From contig WHUX01000182.1 of the NCBI GenBank assembly GCA_015179025.1, positions 1 to 64,000 on the forward strand: DNA of 64,000 nt, written 5' to 3'. The notes beneath the pieces are model-generated. The model worked only from the letters and a program-made list of their open reading frames with translations, had not been told where the DNA came from and searched no databases. The translations under genes were made by a program, and so were the position numbers. Positions within the stretch are counted from its first letter, which is position 1. Each line of letters opens with the position of its first letter. Below are positions 32,901 through 44,970 of this stretch, piece by piece. The stretch comes from Terfezia claveryi. Taxonomy: Eukaryota; Ascomycota; Pezizomycetes; Pezizales; Pezizaceae.

Positions 32901-35072
32901 ATGGCATCACCAAAGCGTCGCGGTTCGAATTCCCTAATCCGTCTTTTCTCAGGATCCTCACCAAGCACCTCCCGGGAGGACCTTGGTCTGACAAAAACCA
33001 CTCTACGGCTTGTTCCTGCTGCTTCGGCACCGCCAACAATGGGTGGTAAACCGCTCACCTCGGCAAGCCCCAGCGCCAGCCCTAACACACCACCAATGTC
33101 TTTTGCGGTTTTCCAGACGAAAATGCTCACTTTGGAGTATGATGAAACTCATCCATCGGTGAATGGCGAGCAAAGACCAACAAGAGTGGCTTATGCGCCA
33201 GTGCAACTCCCGCGACCGCCGATCCCACGAATAAAAATCACTGAACCCGATAATATTCCATTCGAGTTGAAGGAAGAGGATATACCACCAGAATGGCGGG
33301 ATCCTCCCCCACGGGTAGTCAGAAGACGAACATTTGAAGAGGATTTGGAGAATGCGAGAAAGGTGTGGAGGAGAAGCACTGGGTTGAGTTTTATCCAGGG
33401 TGAACCAGAGATATTGGATACGAGGAGGATTACGGATGAGGAGTTAGGAGGCGGAGGTGAAAAGTTGGATTGGAATGAGGAATTCGGGATTGGAGAGGAA
33501 GAAGTGTTGAGCACACCGGTGGGGAAGAAAGAGGTTCTTTCATTTATCCCAGGGAAGCCGTGTGCGTTACAGGATAGGAAGCTCGCCAGTGATGAGCTGC
33601 CCGAAACGCCACCAGATAGTCCAATGAATTACCTTGTGTATGATACCGACGTGTATAGAAGTATGGGTCAGGCTAGTATGTCGTGCTATTCTCCTATCGA
33701 TTCCCCATACGGCGAGGGAATGTCACAGGCTCCGGGATTGGTGAGGAAACGTACAATTCCGAGATCGGCGTCATCGGTTGCAAGACATGCTAGGAAGGAC
33801 AGCCTCACTCGGTCACCCTCTGTGAGGAGCAGGAAACGAAGTGGAAGTAATGCGAGCCAGGGGAGTACTAGAGAGCAGGAACTCGGAGGTGGACCTCGAA
33901 CTCGGAGGATAAGTACTGATTTTTCGGCTAGCCTGACGAATTATGAAGGAATTAATGATCCAAGGCTACTTGCAGTGGATCCCTCTGGTCAATTACCTAC
34001 GCCACCGATATCTCCACCAACCCCAACCGTCCCTGGTGGAGGAGATTCTCAGAGCATGGTGGCGCCTGGCCTAGAAAATAGTCATAGCCTCGCTGTTGGG
34101 ATACAATACAGCCCCATTGGTATCAATCCGTACAGTGATGAGAAATCACCCTCAATTGTACCTTCCACTTCCAGCTATCAGTATTCTCTTTATAGGACGA
34201 GGCCGTATGATCCGGAAATCGAATCTGTGTTATCCGATGTTTCTAGCCTCACCGAATCCGTTGCTAGCCTATCCTCCTTCTCCACCTCCTCTGGTTCAAT
34301 CCCTTCAAGATCGCTTTCTCACTCAAGTCCAACACGACGAAGCTCCATGATAGCGAGGAGTGGCAGTGTTGGCTGGGGAAGCATTATTGAAGAGAGCGGG
34401 GAGTATCAGGAGATGGGGGAATACCCAATGGCCGGGAGAGGAGCTGAGTATAGCAATGGTGATTATTATTATCAGCAATATCAGCTGCAGCAATTAGATG
34501 ATATTGGAGCTGTAGGCGGGGCAAAACAGCCAGAGGTTGATGGTTCACATATAGATGAACGTGTGGACGATCAGAGACTAGCTAGAATAGGGGAAGTGGA
34601 TATGGATGTGAAGCGAATATATAGTCCGAAGATTGATGCGAAGAGGCGTTCTAGGGAGGTGATAAGAAAGGCATTGCCGCAAAATCTAGGAATATCAACC
34701 TCAATGCTAGAACAATCACCAGGGGTTCAGCGGACACGGACGCTTGAAGCGGTAAGCTCACCTACCTACAGTGTGGATGACGATCGGCCGTACACGAAGC
34801 ATATTGGAGGCAAGCACGAGGGTGGTGAAGAGGGAGTTGAAGAAGAAGAAGAAGCGGAAGATGGAGCAGAAGAAGAAGGAGAGGATAAGCAAGCAGAAGC
34901 TCGTCTTCGCAGAATGCGGGAAATAGCCATCTATTTGCAGCAGGAGGAAGAAATAAAAGCAAAGGAGAGGGAAATGCAGAGAGCAGCCAAGGCCGCTGGG
35001 AAGTTGAGGGTGAATGTTATCAAGCGAAAGCCGGTCATGCACATGGCTGCTGCAGCCGGTGGGGTTGTGTAA
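32901..35072 (+). CDS. Intact 723-aa Ser/Pro-rich disordered protein
   Basis: One exon, ATG in a purine-rich context (AGGAAAAGATGG). The N-terminus is basic (MASPKRRGSNSLIRLFSG). Most of the chain is Ser/Pro/Thr-rich and predicted disordered by composition, with repeated SP/TP sites (ETPPDSPMN, PTPPISPPTPT) and RRxS basic sites that suggest phosphorylation. Near the C-terminus, an acidic Glu run (about 643-662) is followed by a charged helix likely to form a coiled coil (about 663-703: QAEARLRRMREIAIYLQQEEE). No signal peptide or membrane helix is seen. I do not recognise a family. Length, lack of lesions and ordinary codon use support a functional host gene, possibly a cytoskeletal or signalling scaffold, but that role is inference. 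Confidence 0.85.
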   Translation: MASPKRRGSNSLIRLFSGSSPSTSREDLGLTKTTLRLVPAASAPPTMGGKPLTSASPSASPNTPPMSFAVFQTKMLTLEYDETHPSVNGEQRPTRVAYAPVQLPRPPIPRIKITEPDNIPFELKEEDIPPEWRDPPPRVVRRRTFEEDLENARKVWRRSTGLSFIQGEPEILDTRRITDEELGGGGEKLDWNEEFGIGEEEVLSTPVGKKEVLSFIPGKPCALQDRKLASDELPETPPDSPMNYLVYDTDVYRSMGQASMSCYSPIDSPYGEGMSQAPGLVRKRTIPRSASSVARHARKDSLTRSPSVRSRKRSGSNASQGSTREQELGGGPRTRRISTDFSASLTNYEGINDPRLLAVDPSGQLPTPPISPPTPTVPGGGDSQSMVAPGLENSHSLAVGIQYSPIGINPYSDEKSPSIVPSTSSYQYSLYRTRPYDPEIESVLSDVSSLTESVASLSSFSTSSGSIPSRSLSHSSPTRRSSMIARSGSVGWGSIIEESGEYQEMGEYPMAGRGAEYSNGDYYYQQYQLQQLDDIGAVGGAKQPEVDGSHIDERVDDQRLARIGEVDMDVKRIYSPKIDAKRRSREVIRKALPQNLGISTSMLEQSPGVQRTRTLEAVSSPTYSVDDDRPYTKHIGGKHEGGEEGVEEEEEAEDGAEEEGEDKQAEARLRRMREIAIYLQQEEEIKAKEREMQRAAKAAGKLRVNVIKRKPVMHMAAAAGGVV

Positions 35073-35740
35073 CCGTGCGAGAATTTGTCCGTTGAGTGAT
35101 TATTTCCTTATTGGGTATTAGTGCGGACAAAATCATATTTGCGTAGGAGTTTAGGGCCTTATCATTCTTTAGTAGCTTAGTCGTGGGTTTCCGTGATTCC
35201 TATTCGTGGAAAATACATCATCGACTGGTTACCGTAAACTTCTTGTTAGGTACGTTCTAATTAGATCAGAGCTCATATCGTTCACGTTCATCAGGAAGGA
35301 AAGTAGGATATGCATATGGGGAGAGTGAGCCCATAACTAACTCAAAGAGAAATATGGTGCTTCACACTCGTCGAGTCTAGCGTGGAGATATGTGATCTTG
35401 TGTGGGTATTAGCATAGTCTTTGGGAAGTTCATCCATAACGTTAGTCACTAGAGATTCGTATGTGTAAAGATTCACTACAGAGAGGTTAAGTCAGTGGCT
35501 GGCGTTCCTCAAGATGTATATGGTGTGCAAGAATACGGGCGGCACTTAATCCACAGCTGCTCACATCACTGGATCGTGCTGCCACTTTCGTTGCCATAAC
35601 CATATCATGAGACGGTGAATAAATCCATACAATTCATGTGAAAAGACATAAGCATTTCGGTCTACCCTTGTCAAGCATGACCTAACCGATTTTCCCAATT
35701 TATATTTGGTCTGTTGACGATATATATGTAAGGAATAAAC
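35073..35740. other. 3' flank, no gene recognised
   Basis: Non-coding sequence downstream of the 723-aa gene. AAACCAGACTAGG at about 35738 again carries the CCAGACTA core at the LINE junction. Confidence 0.5.
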
Positions 35741-35747
35741 CAGACTA

Positions 35748-36655
35748 GGAGGTCGCTGGTTTCAGGAAAGCCCTGGAGGAGACCTCCCAAATGGAAGATC
35801 CTCATATTGACGGATTCCCAAGCAGCAACAGCGGCTTTTAGAAAAGCAGGCAGAAAGGGGAGGCGAGGACGGCGGATCTGTGGATCGTGGCCCTGGAAAC
35901 TAGGGACGTTGGGGTCGGGGGTTGTTAGACTTGGCTGAGTGGAGGCGCATGTCGGCATACCCGGTAATGAGCGAGCGGATGCCCTGGCAAAAGCGGTTGC
36001 GGAGGACCCATACCCGAAAGACCCCCTTATTACGGAGGAGGTCTGAAGCAAGAATGGAGGAGAAAACGGGAGGCAGAGAGGAGGGTGGTGGGAGCGGGAG
36101 AGGGAAGGGTAGTGAGGTGGGGGAGGAAAGCTCGGATCAATTACGTCCACTGCAGGACCGGGAAAGGGAATCTCCAATCCTGGTGGGCGAAGCTGGACGA
36201 CACCATTGATCCGACTTGCCGAACATGCGGCCGATATGTGGAAACAGGCAGGCACATAGCCCTGGTGTGTCCACACGGAGGAAATCGGCAGAAGGTGGAG
36301 TAGATGGATGACAGGGGAACGTAGTTGAAGAAGGTGAAGGGCGGGGGGAAGGAATTTTCCATCGATCTGGTTGAGACGTTCTTCTTGAACCTGGATCTGG
36401 CATCAGCGGTCTTTGTTTGGGGAGGGCCGGCATGGGGCGTGGCGGCGGAGGTTATATTTATCACGGGGAGAAGGCCGGGAAGTAGGCGTGGGAGGAGGCA
36501 GGGGTTATTTCCGTTTTTCTTTGGCTTGGGAGGCAGGAATTTTATGTAGCCCGTTGTTCCGTGGGTGTTCCGAGTCTTTTAAGATGAGGGGAACGGGGCC
36601 GTCTCATAGCCTTAGGCTCCACAGACGTACAGACTTCAAGAGAAAAAAAAAAAAA
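35748..36655 (+). mobile_element. 5'-truncated Tad1-like LINE (family B), degenerate
   Basis: The copy starts inside RNase H (EVAGFRKALEET, compare EVVGIRNALEEA of the full-length element). It continues through a broken LSDSQAA-equivalent, then the well-kept GRKARINYVHCRTGKGNLQ, DDTIDPTCRTCGRYVETGRH zinc-cluster region. It ends in the GCCGTCTCATAGCC 3' UTR and a 14-nt A-run. Several stops and shifts are present. It lies next to the LTR at 36758 and may have inserted into that retrotransposon. Confidence 0.82.
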
Positions 36656-36738
36656 AGGAAGGCTTTTGCGTGAACGGCAGTGTTACTGGGTTGGAACCAC
36701 AGATATCTCAACTGTCTTGTTCTTGTTATTTTAGCTTG

Positions 36739-36960
36739 AGCGCCGGGCTCATAACCTGTAATTTTACGAGGTTATGAACGGAGGAATTAGCTAAAAACAC
36801 GAGTATATTCTGAAAGGCTATCTTAGCTATCGCTATAGCCTGAATGCTATGATTCTAGTGCTCTAACTAAGGGGTGCAACAATGAGTGCGGTCTAGTAAA
36901 GCAGGGTGATGCGAGTGCAAGAGCGAGAAGAGCGTGTGAGTGTGTGAGCAGTGTATAACA
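36739..36960 (-). mobile_element. Copia-type LTR (minus strand) with half-tRNA primer site
   Basis: On the minus strand an LTR ending CTCGTAAAATTACA is followed directly by GGTTATGAGCCCGGCGCTC (36757-36739), complementary to an initiator tRNA-Met anticodon arm. The 14-nt core is identical to the site in the 28-30 kb copia element, although the LTR belongs to the 490/15.4-kb family. Only about 80 bp of internal sequence remain before the LINE poly-A. The outer LTR end is not resolved. Confidence 0.6.
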
Positions 36961-36966
36961 ATTACC

Positions 36967-37440
36967 ATGAAGAATTTGGTTGAGATCTGGATACCCGAAT
37001 TTCAAGAACATATTACGCAAGAGTCCTCACAACAGTTCGAGTCATTGCAAGATCTTCATCCAGTTCCTAGGTCAACGGTGGGCTCCTCTTCTGCCAACGG
37101 ATCTTACTTCACACTATACCTCGATGATCTTCTCGAACCTGCTGATATTCCCACCGAAGTACGTGGCACCATCTGGGTGAATATTCCTGTGAAACTCTGG
37201 ATCTGGGCATGCTTGAGGTCGTATAGCGTAGGGTTTATTGCCGCTTGCGGAGGTTTGTGCCTCTAACCGAATTTGGGAACATTCTTTTGTCCGTTGCTAA
37301 TTTTCGTGAACAGTTGCTAAGAATTCCAGAGCGACCCTTTGGGAGGCGTGGAAGTCTAGAAATAAGCAGAAAGAGGATAGGGATATGGGGCAAGGAAGTT
37401 CCAAAGGCAAATGAAGGATTGAAGGTGGCAGGAGGGAACA
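36967..37440 (+). CDS. Hypothetical gene fragment, two tentative exons
   Basis: ATG 36967 opens MKNLVEIWIPEFQEHITQ. A GTACGT donor after GAA (about 37157) and a GTATAG acceptor (about 37221) join it in phase to a second open frame, VPLTEFGNILLSVANF, then RIPERPFGRRGSLEISRK. This ends at a GTAAGT donor near 37441. No third exon is identified and no family is recognised. It may be a real but incomplete gene, or chance. Confidence 0.35.
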
Positions 37441-37499
37441 AAGTAAGTCTGATATTTCACCTGGGTTTTTTATGGGATCTGTAAACTAGCAATTGAATG

Positions 37500-39260
37500 C
37501 ATGATTATTATTGTCGGATATTGCTCATGTTACTCTATCTGTGAATGTTGATTGCTCAATGACACACTCTATACAATCGAGTGGCAAAATTGTCCTCCCC
37601 CCCCCTTTTCGGAACGAGGCTTGATTGCTGCATATTGGTGAATTTTGTATGGGTTCACGGGAAAGGGAAGCGGAGGGCCTCTGGACACAGCGGTTCCTAC
37701 ATCTACCACCACGGAGTCCGCACTGTAAGTGAAGGCACTTTGTCAGGAGAGTACACTGTGCTGAAGGGCGGCATTAACTGTCAGAATAATTGCCCATTCA
37801 CCGTATTTCCGTCAGTTGTTGTTGTCGTTAGCTACATATGTTCTGGGCCGCTCGCGGGCGGCATAACCTCTGTGCCGGTCGCGGGCAATAAATATAATTC
37901 CTCAATTTGGTAAATATGAATCGAACAAAACATTCTGCTACACTCAAAAAACACCCTATGAAGTCATTTTTGACCACCCCATCCACATCACATACCTTCA
38001 AATGATGAAGTACATGCTTGTGTAGTTAACAACTCATCACCTTCATCTCTGATGATGAGTGGAGGAGAGGAGGATACTGAGTTTATTGCTACCGTAGAAA
38101 TCTGCAACGTTTCCTATGCAATCGGTATTTGAAAATTAATTTCTTATCTATGGAGGTTCTTATCCATGGGGGTTTTTATAGATAGGGCCTTATGGTTCAG
38201 GCTATATAGACCATCTTGTGCTGAATATCGATGCGCTATGTGAAATTCCGTGAAGTTTGGAGTAATCATAATTATAATATTTTTTGTCTACATCTTGTTG
38301 CATGATTTCTTTTGACCCTAGAAAAATCCCAGCTATTTCTTACTTATAGGTAGGGTGCAAAATGGTACTTTCTTAATCGCAGGTAATTATTTATACGCAG
38401 ATTGCTAAGGTACTTCAATTCCTCGATTTTAAACCAAAATGAAGCAGGTTCTACCTAGAATGATACAACAGGTAGATTCTGTTTTACAGAGTTATAGGAG
38501 AATCAAATGGCACGATGCTACAACAAACATCAGATTTTTGCGGTTGTGATATGGCCAAACCTGATAATAAAGGGCTATGTGCAAAGCTATTACAAAATCA
38601 CAGCCTGAATCCTATCAATTATGTTAAGTATGGCGATCTGATAACTTTTTACCTAACTAAACACCTCTAACCAGCTACCGACCTTACGGGCTTAGAGAAT
38701 GGTTTTTTCGGATACTCTAACTGCTCGGTAAACCACAGTTCACCAGGCATCTATAACTACAGGTGATTTCATTCGGGTGTCTGTAAAAACTTCTACTCTA
38801 ATTGTTGTTGCCGATACTCTGAGAAGAATAATCTGAATTCTTAATTTATTGACATACGAAAGTACTAACAGCTCATGACTGTATTAACGTATTAACCTCT
38901 TAGCTCTAGCTGAACCAAATTGGAATGTTAGAGGGGGGTCCAATCGACTGGGAAATACATGAATCTATTTATGCCGCCCGCGAGCGGCCTAGAACAACGT
39001 TTTATCCCTGTAAAACAACCATCCACTAAGTTGGCAGATTGGTTGAAGTATTGTTCGCAATTATTTCACACACTACATGCGTTTCACATTTTGTTTTCTC
39101 ATCAGTGCTACAATATTTGTATTACGTTCTTCACCTACAATCTTGTATTTAAAGCCCTTGCTTTTCCCCATATCTAGCTCTACAGATCCATCAATCAATC
39201 ACTTCGAATATCCTCGTTCTACTGCCTCATTGCCATGATCAGATTCTGCTTCACATACAG
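37500..39260. other. No supported gene
   Basis: AT-rich, with short ORFs only (37581-37913 and 38959-39177 are the longest). A C-run lies near 37590. Confidence 0.45.
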
Positions 39261-39263
39261 AGG

Positions 39264-39402
39264 TCTCTCGATACAAGCATACCGGATATAAGCATATATT
39301 AGTTACAAGCATACATTCACCAGTCCCACATAGTATATTTTGGATACAAGAATATTCTTATTTTTTTCGCTTAGTCACCATACATATGCTTGTGTCGAGA
39401 GA
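39264..39402. repeat. Small inverted-repeat unit (~140 bp)
   Basis: TCTCTCGATACAAGCATA (39264-39281) and TATGCTTGTGTCGAGAGA (39385-39402) are inverted with one mismatch. The inner sequence repeats TACAAGCATA-like words. It is probably a MITE related to pogo-type ends; no coding. Confidence 0.55.
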
Positions 39403-41335
39403 AGCGCTAAACCACAAATAGGCACTTATCGATAAGAAATTACCCTGCAGAATTGCATCTCCTGGCAATCTTAATACGATAACAATTGAATATGATCGAG
39501 GGTCGCTCAATCTTGAACGAATATTTTCGGCTTAGAACGTCAATAACAATTTTCAATTTAATCGCTTGATTATCTTAAGACTGAATACCCCTATTCGTAC
39601 TTATTGACTTATGAGGAATTTCAAGAGATGCTATGGTTTTGGGATTTGGGGAATATCGGCATTGGGATGGGAGTACCATTACCGTATTATCTCGAGAAAC
39701 TCGCTAGCGCAAAAATAGTCGCTAAAGCAAGCAGAGTGGAGGGTTATGCTCAAGAAGGCAAAGGACCGGATACCGACGTATTGAGCAAACAATAATAATC
39801 AACCTCATCGAAGGCAGAAGATGTAGATAGCAAACTCAATACCAATCAAGTTCACAATTAAGTTCACATTGAGGTTCACCATAAAGTTCATCCATTTACT
39901 TTTATGCTTAAGTCTCTTTGTATATTATGTTTGGGGGGCGCCACCAAGACGCAGGCAGGTTTTGCAGCCTGTCTCAGTATCTGACACCAATATCCTAGAC
40001 CACCTACCTGGTACTCGAAAGTCAATCCCTGCTATGCCACGAGCGACCTGGACCTAAGCCTAAATGCTTGGAAAGCCGAGTATACAAGGTTCGAGGGCCT
40101 ATTCAAAGAGTACAACACAGCTACTCAAGAGAGAAAAAGATAGAAGTCTTAATGTTTCTAATACATCATCGACTTCCAAAGAATAATGATCAGGATGAAT
40201 ATCATTGTCCTATACAAACTGAAGCTAGTCAATGGTTTAAGATTCCCTAAAGGACAATTGCCCAGTGGTGGAAAAATCAAGTACAGATTGTAGGTCAGAA
40301 AATTGGCTCTCGATGTCAACCAAATGCATCATGGTTGTGTCTGTGGCCACAGTTAGAGATTGCTCTATTTGAGCGTTTTGTTAAAGAGCGTGAAGCTGGT
40401 AGGCTGGTACGACGAGGCTGGTTTCGAAGACAGGCCAAGCAACTGTTCTCAGAATTATATCCTAATGCACCTAGAATCTTTGTGTTTTCACATGCTTGGT
40501 TTACTAACTTCCAACGAAGATGGAGTATTAGCTCTCGATCTATAACTCGGAAAGCATCCAAAGTCCCAGAAAAATATTATAAACTTATTTAAGAGTGGCT
40601 TCAATTCAACCGCCGAAACTCTCAGTCTCGTAACTCTCTTGAACGGGATCAGATTGTTACTGATATAGGACGCTACTCTTTAAGCAATATCCTCAACCTA
40701 GATGAAACACCAATCCCATTCGAATACTTAGATGGACGAACCTTTGATTTTGTTGGAAATAAATCTATCTCTGTTAAGACTCAGCAAAGTGGTTGGGATA
40801 AACGACAAGCAACACTTATCCTATTTGCTGATGGGGTATCTTGCATTAACCCTAAGCTTATTTTCCATGGATCAAGTGGTCCCGATGCTAAAATCAAAGA
40901 TCGAGAGGGCAATCGATATCATGGTGGTGTTACAGTGGAATTTAATCAAACAGCTTATAATAACGAAAAGCTCTTTCTATGGTTCATTAAGAAAGAGCTT
41001 TTTTTTTTTTTTTTTTTTTTGAAGTCTGTACATCTATAAAGCCTAAGGCTATGAGACGGCTCCGTTCCCTTATCCCGAAGGACTCGGTACACCCACGGAA
41101 CAACGGGCTGCATGAACGCCCAGCCTCCCAAACCAAGGAAACTCTACTGTTGTACAGAAAATCACACTATTGTACAGTTGTTTTTAGGAGCCAACGCTCC
41201 CCCGTCTTTTATCCCCAGATCTAGGTTTTACCCTAGATCTAGGTTTGAGAAGAAGGTTTCCACCAAGTCGATGATGGTGTCCTTCTCCCCTTCCCTCTTC
41301 TTCCTGAGCCACCTCCCTCGCTCATCCATCTCCTC

Positions 41336-44300
41336 CTAACTCCCCCATCTCCTCCCTACTTCCTCGCCCCGTAGACAGACTAAGGCTACGTGCCTTCCTG
41401 TCTCTATATACTGCCCGCACATCCTGCACGTAGGGTCAATCGTATCGTCCAAACTAGCCCACCATGACTGGAGATTGCCCTTTCCTGTGCGACAGTGGAC
41501 GTAATTCACCCTGGCCCTCCTCCCCCATTTCACCACCCTGCCCATCCCTGACCCTGCCACTCTCCTTTCCTCCTCCCTCATGCGCCTCCACTCTTGCTTG
41601 AGCCCTCCTTCTGTAATTAGAGGGCATTCCAGGTCTACTGCCTCCGCTCCTTCCTTGGCCAGGGAGTCAGCTCGCTCATTGCTTTCGATCCCCACGTGAG
41701 CCTTAACCCAGCCTAGTCTGACCGCCTCCATCCCGGCCCTTGCCTGTCTCTGCTTGACTAGCCTGCAGACCTCCCTCAGGTCCGCCGTCCTAGCTCTCCC
41801 CACTCTACCAGCCTTGCGGATGGCTGCCAGCGCAGCTTGCGAGTCCGATAAGATTAGCAGGTTCCAGTCCCTATCCGCCTCCTCTAAGGCATTCCTGATA
41901 CCTACCACCTCTCCATCCCATACCGTAGCCATTTTTCCGATGCCAATGCACCCTTTTAGGCTTCCCCAGAATGAGCACCAGCCCCCTCCTACCTGGCCTA
42001 GCTCACTCTTACTGCCGTCCGTATAGATAATGGCATGGCCTTCCTTCGCCTCCTCAATCTTCTTCTGCCACTCCTCTGGCCGAGATGTCTTGGTCAACCC
42101 GAGGTCAATTTTTGGGATGTAGACCTTTTCTAGGCTGCCTCCACAGCTCAGAACTTCATTACCCTCCTCCTTCAGCACCCCCGCCTTGCTCCGGATTGTA
42201 GACATTACCGAAGTAAAACCGTCTGCAGCTGGGAAGGGCTCCCCAAAGTAATCCCAGGCCCTACCCTCTTCTATATTCCTCCCTTCCACGCCATCCTCCA
42301 GCCAGAGGTCCCCTAGTGCTGTAGGGTCTCGCATTATCTTTGCCATGAGCCTCGCTTGGGCCGCATCCAGAACTAGTCTGGGTGACTCCACTCCGGCGAT
42401 TTGGCTCACTAACTCCCTCCGGGAGCCGTGGGTCGCATTCACGCATTTTTTTAGGGCCTGGTATTGGAGTCTCTCGAACTCCTCCTTTCCAGTCCCTCTG
42501 TCCCCTCCACCCTAGCTCAGCACCCCACAGGGCCACCGTTCTTATCATCCCTGTGTAGGCTGCCCTCCAGCTGTTTACGCTCATGCCCAGTTAGAGGTGC
42601 CTAGGCCATTAAGCTGCCCTAGCATCCTACGGGCCTTCTCGATTCGGCTCTTCCAGTGCTCCCTAAATGACAGGGTCTCATCCATGATGATGCCTACCCA
42701 TTTGATGCACTGAACGTCCTTGTTTCTCCTCCTTCTCTTTTTCCTGAGTACCAACTTCTCATGTTTCGTATCCTCAAGAGGTAGATAGCACTCCCTTGCC
42801 ACTTTCTGGACTGCCTCATCTGCCTGTTGTAGAACCCGATTCATGTCCAACCCTCGCCTCCTCTCCCAAACAGACGCTAAGGTGTAGATCATCTACGTAA
42901 GAGGGTAGCTCGATATCATAGGGTGCCACCTCTGCAACCTTCTCTTCCATTTTCTTAATTATTGGGGCTATCAGATGAGGAAGATCACGGGGAGAGCGGG
43001 GAGCCCTGTGGAGCCCCAGGTTGGTCCTCCCATGACCTCGTATCTTCCCATCCCATTCCAGCTGAAACCTCCTGCCCTGAAGAAGCAGTTCTTTATCCAG
43101 GGGATCCACTTCCTTCCTTCTTCGGACTTCCTGAGCTCCCTGATGACGTCCTCTTCCCTTACGTTCTGGAATCCCCCCTTCACGTCCCAGAAGGCCAGCC
43201 GACCATCCCTCTTTGCTAAGCACCTCTGTGCCCTAGTCACCGTCCGAAGGGCCGCCTCAGTTGCTGAGCGTCCTTTGACTGAACCAAACTAATGCCTGTG
43301 GAAGAGCCCGGACTCCTGGAGTCTATCTGCAACTACCTTTCCCCTAGCTTTCCCATACAATTAATCAAATTGATTGGCCTCCAGCCTTTAGTTCTACATA
43401 GTCCTTGCCGGCTTAGGATCATAACTACTTTGCTGAACTGCCACTCAGCTGGAGTCGTTCCCCTTGCCAGGTTGTCCGCCACCTCTCACATTAGCTGGTC
43501 CCCAAGCTGGTGCATAGCACCAGTTTAATGAACCTATAGCTTATGCCGTCTGGCCTAGGAGCCAATTTATTGCATGTGCCCTGAAGTGCTTTCCTAACCT
43601 CCTTCTCGAGTCCTTCTGTGGCCAGTCCATTTGGTACCAGCCTGTCCGGTGCCAGCCCGTCCGGTGCCAGCCTGTCCGGTGCCAGCCTGTCCGGTACCAG
43701 CCCGTCCGGCGCCAGCCTGTCCAGTATCCACTTGTCTAGTACCCCCACCCTGCCCTCCTCCTCCTCCTCGCCTTCCTGCCTGCCATCTGCTCTCCACTTA
43801 AAGTGGTCTGCTACTAGCCCTACTACCTTCTCCTCATCGCTTCTACATTTCTTGCCGTCCTTATTAACCAGTTTCCCCATCACTCCTTTAAGGTGCCAGG
43901 GGTCCTTCGCCCACTTTACTACCTCCCACGGATCCTTTTCTCCATTCTCCTCGCAGAAAAGTTGCCAGCAAGCCTTCTTCTTTTCCCGAATCATTGCTCT
44001 CAGCTTCTCCTTTTCCGCCTTCCATCTCCTAACCTGGCTTTCTTGAGTTAATCCATCTCCAGGTCTCTCTCTTCTGCTCCTGCGAGTAGTCTTGAGCTGG
44101 CTTGTGAGCTCCTCGTCCCACCACTTCTTAGACCTCCCTACAATGTTGAGGACCTTATCATGGCGTAGGCAGAGGGCTTTTAGTTTTGCATATGGGCTAG
44201 CCCCTTCTAGGCCTCTTATCCATCGCTCTTCTCCTTCTGCTCCTTCCTCTTTGATCGCCTCAATCTCCTTCTCTAGGCTCCCCCAGTCTACTGCCCTTCT

Positions 44301-44959
44301 TTCCATCACTGGCCTCGTCTCCCCCTAAGAAAGGTCGCCCCAAAGGGCCCAATGGTCTGCCGCCAATTTTTCCTTTTTCATCTCGGCCCATCTATCTCCT
44401 TTGCTCAAGAACAAGTCAATTCTGCTCCGTATGGCTCTCCCATTCCTGATCCTTTCCCACGTTGCTCTGCTGTCCCCTTCTACAATTGCTAAACCATTCC
44501 CTACCATCCAGTCCGCCATGATCCGCCCCCTCAAGTTCTCAATACATGTGCTGTCCCAGACATGACTGTGAGCATTCCAGTCTCCAACTACCGCTACCTG
44601 CTCCCCCCCCCTAGCTTGCGGCTGACCCCAGAGAGCCACTCTTCCCATTTTTGGCCATGCCACTTCCCGTTTGCATAAACTCCTCCTAGCCTCTTACCCA
44701 GAATATTAACCACTACTAGGTTGTCCTCTTCTAGGTCAACCTTGATATCGTCTGCTATGCCTTTCTGCCAATAAACAAGTACTCTCCGTCTCTTCCTTAC
44801 TGTACTCCCCAAAACGAAAGAGGGATGCTCCTGGCTTCCTCTGCCCTCCTTATCTATCCAGGCCTCCCCCACGAATGCCACCCTAACTCCTTCCCCCCTG
44901 CACCACTCTAGAAATGTGTGAGTATTCAAGTGACTACCCCCCACATTCTGGTATCCCAC
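41336..44959 (-). pseudogene. LINE ORF2: endonuclease, reverse transcriptase, RNase H
   Basis: The reading crosses several frames. The APE endonuclease (44959-44325) shows MGYQNVGGSH, VAFVGEAWID, GDWNAHSHVWD, SRIDLFLSKGD and ADHWALWGD. A linker/RT start (44309-43491) includes the repeated DRLAPDGLAPD stretch, an in-frame minisatellite. RT blocks are FWDVKGGFQNV, a GxPxGSP-like strand and the catalytic SYVDDLHLSV near 42910. RNase H (42442 on) keeps all four acidic residues: IYTDGSKS, WDGEVVG, LSDSQAA, SNERADS. The Cys/His cluster is TCRMCGQYIETGRHVALVC. Frameshifts near 44.6, 43.3, 42.85 and 42.5 kb inactivate it. Confidence 0.85.
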
Positions 44960-44970
44960 CCGGACAACTG

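Noticed and set aside
35671..36276. 201-codon minus-strand ORF
   Set aside because: Shadow of the plus-strand degenerate LINE, which carries the recognisable RNase H and zinc-cluster residues.
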